A stretch of DNA of 48,261 nt from Clostridium sp. C105KSO13 (GTDB taxonomy: Bacteria > Bacillota > Clostridia > Lachnospirales > Lachnospiraceae). The notes under the pieces were generated by a model. It was not told where the DNA came from. It saw only the letters and a program-made list of their open reading frames with translations, and did no database searches. The DNA lies in the NCBI RefSeq assembly GCF_001517425.1, contig NZ_FBWL01000150.1, forward strand, positions 1-48,261, read 5' to 3'. A program made the translations under genes and the position numbers. This document shows, one piece after another, positions 32,404-40,253 of the stretch (position 1 is the stretch's first letter; every line of letters begins with the position of its first letter).

Positions 32404-32724
32404 CTACGAAAGCATCTTAAAATGCCGTAGTGCTTCTTCAATCAACTTTTCTTTCTCTGGCGGACATTGTGGCTGTTTTGCATTTTCCGACTTGGCTGTA
32501 TTGTAATTCTCTCTTTCGATAATTCCGTACTTTTGCTTTACCTGTGCGATATACAGAGAAGATACCTTTACATCATACTTTTCCTTAATGTAATCCTTAA
32601 TTTTCTGATAAGTTGCTTTCGCCTCCGAAGCAGTCAAATCCAGTTCATCCATATCAATGGTAATGTCGATATATGTATCGGGTGTTTTTCTAACCAACTT
32701 GACTACCGTCTCCACATGCCTTGA
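32404..32724 (-). pseudogene. RumA-type 23S rRNA methyltransferase C-terminal piece
   Basis: Begins with HVETVVKLVRK, the conserved end of the uracil-5-methyltransferase catalytic domain, and continues with the Clostridia-specific extension (ITIDMDELDLTASEAKATYQ, SSLYIAQVKQKYGIIERENY, AKQPQCPPEKE, LIEEALRHFKML). The catalytic part is absent. Integrative elements insert at the 3' end of rumA genes and carry or leave such tails, so this may mark an old integration site. It is not a functional enzyme. Confidence 0.75.
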
Positions 32725-32921
32725 GGCTACAAAAAGTATGGGCCTCGGCGCTGGTACCCCCTTGGAGGCGGCTTTTATCTTCTAAAAAACGCCTTTCCGA
32801 GTTCAATTTTCATTTGAAATCGTACGCCCATAGGCGGATTTCCGACTCAAAGAGCCATAGCCTAACCTGTATGCAGTCCAATAATAATTAAGCTACTCCT
32901 ACAAATAGTTTGAGTGCTGAT

Positions 32922-33344
32922 TTATGGATTTATTATTTGTTCCACTTGTTCTGAAGTGGCGGGGCCAACCGTAAAACTCTTATACACAGGGATACTCAAT
33001 ACGATTAACAATAATGTAATCACAAGAATAGAAATTAATACAATCACAATTCCTTTCCAAATACGGCGATTACGTCTGTTTCTTTCTGCCAACAGTGCAT
33101 TAAGCTGTTCCAGCTTTTGTGCAATAATATTTTTTTCCTCGGTAGTTTCTACTGCATCACCAAGAAGTTCGCTTACTGATATCTCAAAAATATCAGCAAT
33201 CCGAATAAGCAAGTCTGCATCAGGAACCGAAAGACCTTTTTCCCATTTAGATATTGTTTGACGCACAACATGTAATCGTTCCGCCAATTCTTCTTGTGAA
33301 AGTCCCTTTTGTTTACGAAGACTTTTAAGATTATCACTAAACAT
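32922..33344 (-). CDS. XRE family regulator with membrane anchor
   Basis: 140 residues: a Cro/C1-type helix-turn-helix (LKSLRKQKGLSQEELAERLH, VVRQTISKWEKGLSVPD), a short helical linker, then one hydrophobic segment (IVIVLISILVITLLLIVLSI) and a short outside tail. Such HTH-TM proteins are common in Clostridia and may sense membrane or extracellular signals. AGGAGG-like DNA precedes the ATG. The 32725-32921 stretch downstream shows no gene. Confidence 0.85.
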   Translation of the reverse strand: MFSDNLKSLRKQKGLSQEELAERLHVVRQTISKWEKGLSVPDADLLIRIADIFEISVSELLGDAVETTEEKNIIAQKLEQLNALLAERNRRNRRIWKGIVIVLISILVITLLLIVLSIPVYKSFTVGPATSEQVEQIINP

Positions 33345-33552
33345 ATTTTTTCCTCCTTAACTCCCCTTACAATACCTCAAAATTAATCGTTGCGGCAAGC
33401 AACGCAGGATAACGTTCCCACCATGAGCTACATGTTTTCTTTTGGACACTACCCTGATCCTTAAAATTTTTCACGCAAATATGTTCCTGTTGTAATGGGA
33501 GGATTAGGAAAATAATTGCTTTACACTTTGACTCTTTAAAATTGTAAGCAAT

Positions 33553-33590
33553 AAAACCTTCAAACTACTTTTCAGTTTTGAAGGCTTTAT
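33553..33590 (-). terminator. Terminator of the HipBA-like operon
   Basis: On the minus strand CCTTCAAAACT and AGTTTGAAGG form a stem followed by TTTTATT, about 45 bases after the zinc-finger gene stop. The rest of the 33345-33636 gap shows no gene. Confidence 0.65.
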
Positions 33591-33636
33591 TCGTTACAAT
33601 TTCTTACTTAAATGCGGGACAGTAAGCACAACAGCC

Positions 33637-34425
33637 TTACTCCTTAAAATCATTTTCTTCCTCATAAAAATATTGGAATAAATTCCAGAATAGTTCTTCA
33701 ACTTTGTCAGGTAAATATTCTTGTAATCCCATAATGCTTTGTTCCGTATCATCTCCATACCTTATAACCACACACCAGGTAGGATCATTATTAGCAGTAG
33801 TCTTCTCACAATCAAAAAAATCTAAATCAGATGATTCGGCTGCTCCAAGTTCATGATCTGCATCGTCATATTCATTAAATGAGTAATCCTCATTCCAGCA
33901 AAAAATCTCATAATAATTTATTAATGCTTTCAGCAGCTTGCTAAACTCACCTGGACATAATTCTGCGTTTAGCTTTTCAGGAGGACCATACAATGACTGC
34001 ATAGAAATTACCGGCTTATCTTTCTTCAAATGAAAACGAGAGTGAACCGGAATTTCATCACCCAACTCATCCCAAACGCTGGTGTTCACTACAAACTCCA
34101 GTTCACTGACAGAAAGCTGTTTTTTTCTGCTGTTCCTTTCAGCATATGGAAAACATTGTTTATATATCTCTCGTGCTACAGTCCGTACTTCTTCACTAAA
34201 ATCTTTTGTGCGATTTTTCAGCCACTTTTGATCTTCCTCAGTAAGGCGGCGGCAAGGCAGGCTTATTAAACGGTTTATTTTAATAGCTTCCGCTTGTTCC
34301 ACAGAGGATAACCGTGAACAGCTCTTGCAATTATGATTTGCATGTCCTGTTCCTGAAAAGCTCTCATTCGATTTACGCTGCCCACATATTTTGCAGTAGA
34401 GACCTTGAATTTTTCTCTTTCCCAT
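33637..34425 (-). CDS. Zinc-finger protein downstream of HipA-like kinase
   Basis: About 262 residues from ATG 34425 (MGKRKIQGLYCKICGQRKSN), with GAGGAG six bases upstream. An N-terminal four-cysteine zinc finger (C11, C14, C33, C36) is followed by helical text, then a C-terminal domain (PTWCVVIRYGDDTEQSIMGL, QEYLPDKVEELFW) and a very acidic tail (YEEENDFKE). It lies 47 bases after the hipA-like stop on the same strand. I do not recognise the family. Its constant position suggests a substrate, accessory or DNA-binding partner of the kinase. Confidence 0.8.
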   Translation of the reverse strand: MGKRKIQGLYCKICGQRKSNESFSGTGHANHNCKSCSRLSSVEQAEAIKINRLISLPCRRLTEEDQKWLKNRTKDFSEEVRTVAREIYKQCFPYAERNSRKKQLSVSELEFVVNTSVWDELGDEIPVHSRFHLKKDKPVISMQSLYGPPEKLNAELCPGEFSKLLKALINYYEIFCWNEDYSFNEYDDADHELGAAESSDLDFFDCEKTTANNDPTWCVVIRYGDDTEQSIMGLQEYLPDKVEELFWNLFQYFYEEENDFKE

Positions 34426-34472
34426 TTTACTCTCCTCGTAAAGAGCACATTTCTTTTTATAGGGCATTTATG

Positions 34473-35411
34473 TCACATGGTAAACTGCTGACCAAGGCTT
34501 TGATTTTCCTCTTGCTCCTGCCCGTTCAGTTTCATGAGCTGTCCTATACTATAATCAAGGATCTTTGCTTTTCGCTCTGAAATCATTACACTATAAAACT
34601 CCTTTTGTATTGGAAGCAGTGTCGGTGTTTCATTAATGAGCTTGCGTATTTGTTCCATATCAATCCGTGCGGAAATTCTTTTCAAGGCAGCCGTGCAGTC
34701 TGGATTTTTCAGAGATGAAATAAATTCAAAGTAGGAAATCTTCTTTCCATCTTCTTCAACAGACGAGGCGGGGAAAACATATACCCGTCTGTCAATCTCA
34801 TCTTCACTATTCAAAACCGTTTCCATATCCATGGCTGCAAGCTGCGGGTAAAGGCAGGAACCACAATCGTAAACAGGAGCAATTTCAGCTGTCTTTGACT
34901 GTTCATCTACAAGAATGCCCCAATTGCCGTTGTGCCTGTCAAAATTGCCGAGCAGCGCATCCGCAATAAACATATCCCAAAAGAAATACCGAAGCTGGTC
35001 TGGAGGCAGAAGTGTCTGCTCGTCTATTGCCTGTAGGATGGAGGAGAGCTCTGTGCCATACCCATTTTGTTCACTGCTGATACAGGTATTCTTCAGATGG
35101 GCAAACTCAATAAGTCTTTTACCGCTTTCGGTAAAATCTCCGCAGGCCACCACGATCTTTTCCTTCCCACGCGGATCAGTATAGGTCCCAAGCAATGTTT
35201 CCTGGGTTTTGAATTCGAGGGAAGCGAAGATATGGCAGGCGAGATATTCACTGATACATCCATTGGTGTAACTCATGGTTTTATTACGGCTTGAGACAGG
35301 CGGAAATTTAAGCATATAGCTATTGCCCTCATAAAGAATATTGATCTTATTTCCATTTGCTCCACCGTAAGCTCTGAATTTATTTACCTCACACGACGTA
35401 AAATCAATCAT
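34473..35411 (-). CDS. HipA-like serine/threonine kinase
   Basis: About 312 residues from ATG 35411, which overlaps the antitoxin stop by eight bases and has AAGGAG ten bases upstream. HipA-fold landmarks are the ATP-binding lysine in SYMLKFPP (K35), the catalytic loop GNFDRHNGNWG (D158, N163), and the metal-binding aspartate in VYDCG (D182). It lacks the N-terminal HipA_N domain of the E. coli toxin, as compact HipA/HipT kinases do. In this family the kinase phosphorylates a cellular target such as a tRNA synthetase to stop growth; the target here is unknown. Confidence 0.85.
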   Translation of the reverse strand: MIDFTSCEVNKFRAYGGANGNKINILYEGNSYMLKFPPVSSRNKTMSYTNGCISEYLACHIFASLEFKTQETLLGTYTDPRGKEKIVVACGDFTESGKRLIEFAHLKNTCISSEQNGYGTELSSILQAIDEQTLLPPDQLRYFFWDMFIADALLGNFDRHNGNWGILVDEQSKTAEIAPVYDCGSCLYPQLAAMDMETVLNSEDEIDRRVYVFPASSVEEDGKKISYFEFISSLKNPDCTAALKRISARIDMEQIRKLINETPTLLPIQKEFYSVMISERKAKILDYSIGQLMKLNGQEQEENQSLGQQFTM

Positions 35412-35868
35412 ATATGCTATTCTCCTTTCCCTCTGAACCAAGATATTTTTCACGCAGATAGCTTGCCTGTTCCTCCGTAATTAAGCCCGCCCAAAGATTG
35501 GAATTAATGGCTCCGTATAATTCGCCCCACAAACAGTCGAGATAGAGCACCTGCGCCTTTTCTCCTTGTAAATATTCTTTTAATGCTTTTTGGACACTCT
35601 CCGGCAGTCCGGATTCCAGATAAGTTTTTCTGTTTGGTTTTCCTGTGACTGTGTTTATTTCCGGCTCTGTTTTCAGTGCCAGTAGTTCCTCAATGGATAG
35701 TCCAAGTACTTTGGACAGCTTGGAAAGCGTTCCGGCGCTGCATCGGTTCAGCCTGGTTTTTCCGGAATAAATATCTGAAAGAGTTGCCCAGGGAATCCCG
35801 CTGATTTTAGATAAACGATAGCGGGACATCTGCATATTTTGTAAAAGCTGTTGTATTGTCATTTTCAT
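35404..35868 (-). CDS. XRE-type antitoxin/regulator of HipA-like module
   Basis: About 154 residues from ATG 35868, with GGAGG six bases upstream. The N-terminal helix-turn-helix (MSRYRLSKISGIPWATLSDI, YSGKTRLNRCSAGTLSKL) is of the Cro/C1 type. A C-terminal domain (LPESVQKALKEYLQGEKAQV, EEQASYLREKYLG) probably binds the kinase. It is the first gene and overlaps the kinase gene, as in HipBA modules, so it likely both neutralises the kinase and represses the promoter. Confidence 0.85.
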   Translation of the reverse strand: MKMTIQQLLQNMQMSRYRLSKISGIPWATLSDIYSGKTRLNRCSAGTLSKLSKVLGLSIEELLALKTEPEINTVTGKPNRKTYLESGLPESVQKALKEYLQGEKAQVLYLDCLWGELYGAINSNLWAGLITEEQASYLREKYLGSEGKENSIYD

Positions 35869-35879
35869 CACCTGCCTCC

Positions 35880-35908
35880 ATTATATCGGTGTTCCGACAC
35901 AAAGTCAA
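35880..35908 (-). promoter_or_regulatory. Promoter of the HipBA-like operon
   Basis: On the minus strand TTGACT (35908-35903) and TATAAT (35885-35880) are separated by 17 bases. The spacer holds GTGTCGGAACAC, whose outer GTGT/ACAC arms are symmetric and could be the antitoxin's operator. The -10 lies just before the gene's ribosome binding site. Confidence 0.75.
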
Positions 35909-35978
35909 TTCGCATCATATTTTAAATGCAAATGCCACATAGAGACTATAGGCTACTTGATTGTTTCCCTGACATTCC

Positions 35979-36021
35979 AAGACCTCCTATCGTAGTTACA
36001 CTACAACAGGAGGTCTTTTTG
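35979..36021 (+). terminator. Strong plus-strand terminator without a plus-strand gene
   Basis: AAGACCTCCT (35979-35988) pairs perfectly with AGGAGGTCTT (36008-36017), with an inner GTAG/CTAC pair, followed by TTTTTG on the plus strand only. The genes on both sides are on the minus strand. It may end a short antisense or small RNA starting near the hip promoter. Confidence 0.65.
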
Positions 36022-36063
36022 TTATTGTCCTCTTTGGGAAGCAACCCTTTTTGTGATAGCTTA

Positions 36064-37551
36064 TTAAGCATATGCCTCCCAATTGTAATTTTGTTCATAC
36101 TGGTTAATATTTGAATAATTCAGCCGGTCTGATGATATGTCACCATTACTCCCAAGCATTAAATCTACATTCTGTATATCACCACTATCAATACTCTGTT
36201 TAAAATGATTAATTGTTATCGTATATTTTTGCAAATCACTCATATTTAAAGCATAGGGATTATCTTGGCTGCTCTGGAAAAAATTATTCCAAGTGTATGT
36301 GTTGAGTATATTGCTCTGATAACGTGCCATACTGCTGTCCACTTTTTTATCATACTGCTCTTTTCCATACTGCGCTCCACTCACTAAAGCTTGCAGTATG
36401 TCACCAGACTTTTGGTATTGATCCATTGTGTATTGATAAACATCGTAGACTGCAGAATAATTTAAGGGAGCATACAATTGTTTACTATTTGGAATCATCG
36501 AATGATTCGCATCTTTCTTTAACTGCTCATCAATCTTTTCCAGATAGTTTTCCATATATCCATCAAACGTACGATTGATAAGGGAAGCCATCTTATTACT
36601 GATACCAGAATTTTTAGTAAGGTAATCGGTTTTCATGGATTGTACTGCCAGATTAAGACCAATGCCTTCCTCGTTACGGATAAAACCTGTATGCTCCAGG
36701 GATTCATACTGTTTCGAAGTCTGCTGCACATAGATACCCGCAACCTCGAGATCGCGCAGGGAATACACCGCTGTTTTCAATTCTTCTGATGTCTTCTCAA
36801 TTACAGGAGAATTATCCATCTTTTCCCGTAGCTGCGCTGCCATATAACCATCATCCTGAAGCAGCCATTTATCGCTATCCGAATCAATTTCGGCATAATT
36901 GCGATTGCTTAGTATATAATCAGAATATTCTTTGACACGATTATTAATTCCAGTATCAATACTATCTCTTAAATTTGCGGTTTCATCTCCTATACCATTT
37001 TCCTCCAGAAAACTGCCTACTACATCAACATAAGAATCTGCAAGCAATTCTTTTGCCTTAGAAAACAGGGTATTCAGTTTATCCATTTGCTCTTCCAACT
37101 CTGTGCCAGAATAATCGGTATGAATGCGATCCTGCAATACAGCATAGCGAGAGGCAATATAATCTGCTTTATTACTGAATTGATCAACGGTATTTAGTTC
37201 AACACCTGTGGAAGAAAAGTCATATTGCACACTATTCCAATTGATTTCATTCCCAAGGCCGTTTTTCTCCAGACTTTGGCGGAAGGTTTCTACTGTCTTT
37301 AAAAAAGCATCATTATCTTCTGAATTTGGCAGCCCAAAGCCCTTTACCTCAGCTTTGCCGCTTGCAAGCTCGTCAATCGTAAAGTTAATATCGTATTGTC
37401 TATTATACTGATAAATGACCGCATCTTCTTTTGTATAAGTAGTCTCAGATGATACTCCAATGCTTTTACTTAATCGAGAGTTTGACTGACCAAGTCTTGC
37501 AAAATTATACAAAGAAGGCATCTGCTTCATGCCCAAACCAGATATTTGCAT
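36064..37551 (-). CDS. Unrecognised 495-residue protein
   Basis: A largely helical, hydrophilic protein starting MQISGLGMKQMPSLYNFARL with no signal peptide or membrane segment. It is rich in Asn, Ser and Tyr and has repeated acidic-aromatic patterns (YDINFTIDELASGKAEVKGF near the N-terminus resembles a short module found in phage or flagellar-type proteins). Its start overlaps the preceding secreted-protein gene by 47 bases, so translation may be coupled. I recognise no family and assign no function. An effector, structural or secretion-linked role would fit the context. Confidence 0.75.
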   Translation of the reverse strand: MQISGLGMKQMPSLYNFARLGQSNSRLSKSIGVSSETTYTKEDAVIYQYNRQYDINFTIDELASGKAEVKGFGLPNSEDNDAFLKTVETFRQSLEKNGLGNEINWNSVQYDFSSTGVELNTVDQFSNKADYIASRYAVLQDRIHTDYSGTELEEQMDKLNTLFSKAKELLADSYVDVVGSFLEENGIGDETANLRDSIDTGINNRVKEYSDYILSNRNYAEIDSDSDKWLLQDDGYMAAQLREKMDNSPVIEKTSEELKTAVYSLRDLEVAGIYVQQTSKQYESLEHTGFIRNEEGIGLNLAVQSMKTDYLTKNSGISNKMASLINRTFDGYMENYLEKIDEQLKKDANHSMIPNSKQLYAPLNYSAVYDVYQYTMDQYQKSGDILQALVSGAQYGKEQYDKKVDSSMARYQSNILNTYTWNNFFQSSQDNPYALNMSDLQKYTITINHFKQSIDSGDIQNVDLMLGSNGDISSDRLNYSNINQYEQNYNWEAYA

Positions 37552-38662
37552 ATACTACACCCCTTTCGCCTTCATTTGTGTAATGGTAGTTAAACGGGCT
37601 TAAAAATTCCACTACTTGGAACGTATCAAGATCAATCACAATATAGTGACTACCCCAATTAAAATCTGTAGCTGCATCCCCTAGCCATCTTGGAGTCTTT
37701 AAACCAGAAGGATCTGTATAATCTATGACATGTACTACTTCACCTTCATCATTTCTATAGTAACTATTAGAGTAAAGATATGAACCTCTTGATATCTCAA
37801 TGAATAATGCATTATTGGCCGTATAAGGTTTGCTGCTTGTGAAAGAACCCAGATAGGTGCCACTTGATGTTATACTGTCAATTACCATATCTCTTGCACT
37901 ATATCCAAGAGGCAAATACCACGTTTCATGTTCTTCCCATTTTAAATCGGTCATAATATTAGTACCATTACTCCGAATTGCATTATTGCTATAAAATAAA
38001 ACGACTCGCGAAAGATCTGTTGTTCTGTCGATAATGCTGCTTGCTCCGGAAGGATTAGAGCAATTCCACATTAAAGTGTATGTGCCCGTAACATTTCCAC
38101 TGGAAGATCCGATTGCAATTGCATAATTGCCAGCTGCTAATACTCCAAAATTATCACTGCCATTTGCATATGCTCCAAATCCGGTATTTATCAAATTACC
38201 TTGAGCATCTACCTTATATAAAACGGCTATTAATTCTGAGCTGCTAGAAGCTAGTTTTAAAAATGCAGTTGTATTGGAAGAAGTATTAACTAAATATAGG
38301 TCGTAGGAACCCGTTAAGTTTCCATCTCCAACAAATACTGGGTCATTAATCTGCCATATACCATTTGTAGCTGCCTCACTCGCGGCATTGCTGGCAGTAG
38401 CAGATTTTTTCTGACTATCGAATTTTAAATCAGGCTCTACATTCAATTGTGGAAAACTGAAATTATCCGTTGTAATTTCCTGTATTTTCTGAGATTCAAT
38501 TTTTTCCGCTTCATCAAAGTCCGAAGTGCTTATCTGTTGAATTGTACCATTTGAAGGCTCATTTGCATTTGAAGTGCTTTCCTCTGCAAAAGCATTTGTA
38601 CTAATTCCAAAAGTCATAACAATAGCCATCATAATTGGTAAGAACTTTTTCAATCTTAACAT
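37505..38662 (-). CDS. Secreted protein of unknown function
   Basis: 385 residues. A typical signal peptide (MLRLKKFLPIMMAIVMTFGI, then STNAFAEE with an AFA cleavage site) is followed by a Ser/Asn-rich stretch and a domain beginning GIWQINDPVFVGDGNLTGSY that resembles beta-sandwich 'pre-peptidase C-terminal-like' modules of secreted proteins (LKLASSSSELIAVLY, LAAGNYAIAIGSSSG). The last 180 residues are unrecognised. GAAAGG lies 13 bases before the ATG, a weak site. It overlaps the 495-residue gene, so the two are a unit. Confidence 0.78.
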   Translation of the reverse strand: MLRLKKFLPIMMAIVMTFGISTNAFAEESTSNANEPSNGTIQQISTSDFDEAEKIESQKIQEITTDNFSFPQLNVEPDLKFDSQKKSATASNAASEAATNGIWQINDPVFVGDGNLTGSYDLYLVNTSSNTTAFLKLASSSSELIAVLYKVDAQGNLINTGFGAYANGSDNFGVLAAGNYAIAIGSSSGNVTGTYTLMWNCSNPSGASSIIDRTTDLSRVVLFYSNNAIRSNGTNIMTDLKWEEHETWYLPLGYSARDMVIDSITSSGTYLGSFTSSKPYTANNALFIEISRGSYLYSNSYYRNDEGEVVHVIDYTDPSGLKTPRWLGDAATDFNWGSHYIVIDLDTFQVVEFLSPFNYHYTNEGERGVVYANIWFGHEADAFFV

Positions 38663-39211
38663 TTTTCAACCATACCTTTCCGCTATACCGCAAGCACAAA
38701 AGCGAATCATCCAAAGTACTTGAGTAATGCTTTGTGAAATTGTTAAATTACACTAAGAAACGGGTAAACTACAAAGCTTCTGGAGGTTTGGGGACGTGGG
38801 GGCATAGTAATTAAATTATTATGTTTATAAGATGTGTAAGATGTACAATAGACTTTGCCTATATTAGGATGACATAATTTCTATTATTTCAAGTTTTGCC
38901 TCCATTTGCTTTTTACTTTAGTTACCAACCGTCAAAATCCGAAACTAACAACTTTAAACTAATAGCTTTCTTCATTTCCTCACCTTCTTTCAAATTCTCC
39001 CTTGAGATTGCCATCATTGAAAGATGTTTTGTGTGAAAACAGCGTAAACTATTTGGTTGGTGTCTCCGTGCGGATAAAGAACATCACCAAGACACTGCAA
39101 AAAATTAAGGTATCTTCAACCACCAGATGTACTTCTTATAGAACAGTAAATATTTAATATGACTACGTGGTTGGCATCTGCTTGTACTAAAGTTGGAAGG
39201 AGGAACACCAC
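38663..39211. other. Gene-free gap before the prophage genes
   Basis: About 550 bases in which neither strand shows a convincing gene. It is AT-rich with short broken frames; one plus-strand stretch (about 39029-39160) reads NSVNYLVGVSVRIKNITKTL but has no start or ribosome binding site. It is the boundary between the secreted-protein unit and the prophage, and the left prophage end is not visible here. Confidence 0.5.
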
Positions 39212-39943
39212 ATGAAAGTCACTTATAATTTGAAAGACAGAAAACCTTTTGTAAAAGCCCTCGAAGAAATCACCGGCATGAAAACAGTCTACAAAAAGAC
39301 CCCGACCTACGCCTACGAGGTTAGTTACTTCACTATCACCAGAGACGGCAACCTGACCTTCAATGACATGGCCGACAGTGAAGAAATCGAGCGTATACTT
39401 ACAGCCCTTGCAGCGCACGACTTCCAGTATGAAAACATGGAATATGACCAGCCACAGCCAGACATCGACTGCGAGGAATCTGATGAGGATTGCCCCCCAG
39501 CCTACGATACCCCTGAAGCAACCGGCTTGACGGTCAGCCTTCCGCTGGATAAGGTCGCAGCCGGGAACCTTACCAACCTGCTGAACGCCAAAGCTACCCT
39601 CATTAAGAAAGCACTGGGCATCGAAGCAACGCCCGTTGTCATCACCGAAGAGACTATTTCCTTCCCTTGGTTTTCTACTCTCCCGGAGCCTGATGAGACT
39701 AACGCCTACACCCACTTCATTGCTGCACTCTGTAGGATGAGCAAAGACCAGAAGCGCATCAGCGCTACAGAAAAGCCGGTGGACAATGAGAAGTATACCT
39801 TCCGCTGCTTCCTTCTTCGGCTCGGCTTTATCGGAAATGAATTCAAGACCGAGCGCAAAATCCTGCTCCGCAATCTGACCGGCTCTTCCGCCTTCAAGTC
39901 CGGAGCCAAAAAGGAGGTAGTAAGCGATGAGATTTCCGAGTAA
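39212..39943 (+). CDS. Prophage/ICE-associated 'virulence-related' type protein
   Basis: 243 residues starting MKVTYNLKDRKPFVKALEEI, with AAGGAGG upstream. The N-terminal part (TGMKTVYKKTPTYAYEVSYF) and the middle (DKVAAGNLTNLLNAKATLIK, AYTHFIAALCRMSKDQKRIS) match a family widespread in Clostridia prophages and integrative elements, usually named 'virulence-related protein' without experimental basis. There is no catalytic motif. It overlaps the DUF4314 gene by 17 bases. The minus-strand open frame across it is a shadow. Confidence 0.7.
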   Translation: MKVTYNLKDRKPFVKALEEITGMKTVYKKTPTYAYEVSYFTITRDGNLTFNDMADSEEIERILTALAAHDFQYENMEYDQPQPDIDCEESDEDCPPAYDTPEATGLTVSLPLDKVAAGNLTNLLNAKATLIKKALGIEATPVVITEETISFPWFSTLPEPDETNAYTHFIAALCRMSKDQKRISATEKPVDNEKYTFRCFLLRLGFIGNEFKTERKILLRNLTGSSAFKSGAKKEVVSDEISE

Positions 39944-40253
39944 AGAGCAGTTAGAACGCATCCGCCCGCATTACCCGACTGGTACCCGTGTGGAGCTTCT
40001 CCAGATGGATGATCAGCAGGCACCGCCCATCGGCACCAAGGGCACTGTCTATGGAATCGATGACAGCGGCTCCATTCTGGTAAACTGGGACAACGGCTCT
40101 GGGCTTAATATCATCTTCGGTGTGGATAGATGCCAACCAGATTCATGGCAGCTGACTCCGTATATAACAAAGCTATGGCTGATTTTGCTGTTGGCTTCAT
40201 TGAATGCCTCTGTCACACCAAAGGCACCTGGGCCGGAAAACCATTCGAGCTGA
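39927..40253 (+). CDS. DUF4314 protein with chimeric tail
   Basis: The first ~68 residues (MRFPSKEQLERIRPHYPTGT, then GTKGTVYGIDDSGSILVNWD and NGSGLNIIFGVD) are a complete-looking DUF4314 domain, a small beta protein common next to the terminase genes of Clostridia phages. After FGVDRC the same frame runs on through terminase DNA out of frame (QPDSWQLTPYI...), so the natural end was lost at a deletion joining it to the terminase gene at about 40128. Confidence 0.75.
   Translation: MRFPSKEQLERIRPHYPTGTRVELLQMDDQQAPPIGTKGTVYGIDDSGSILVNWDNGSGLNIIFGVDRCQPDSWQLTPYITKLWLILLLASLNASVTPKAPGPENHSS

Noticed and set aside
32725-32921. Possible RNA element with GGCCTCGGCGC and TTGGAGGCGGC
   Set aside because: Some GC-rich complementarity exists, but no consistent stem set, promoter or terminator could be defined.
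39116-39961. Long minus-strand open frame (281 codons)
   Set aside because: It is the shadow of the plus-strand prophage gene at 39212-39943, has no ribosome binding site or family pattern, and runs against the prophage direction.
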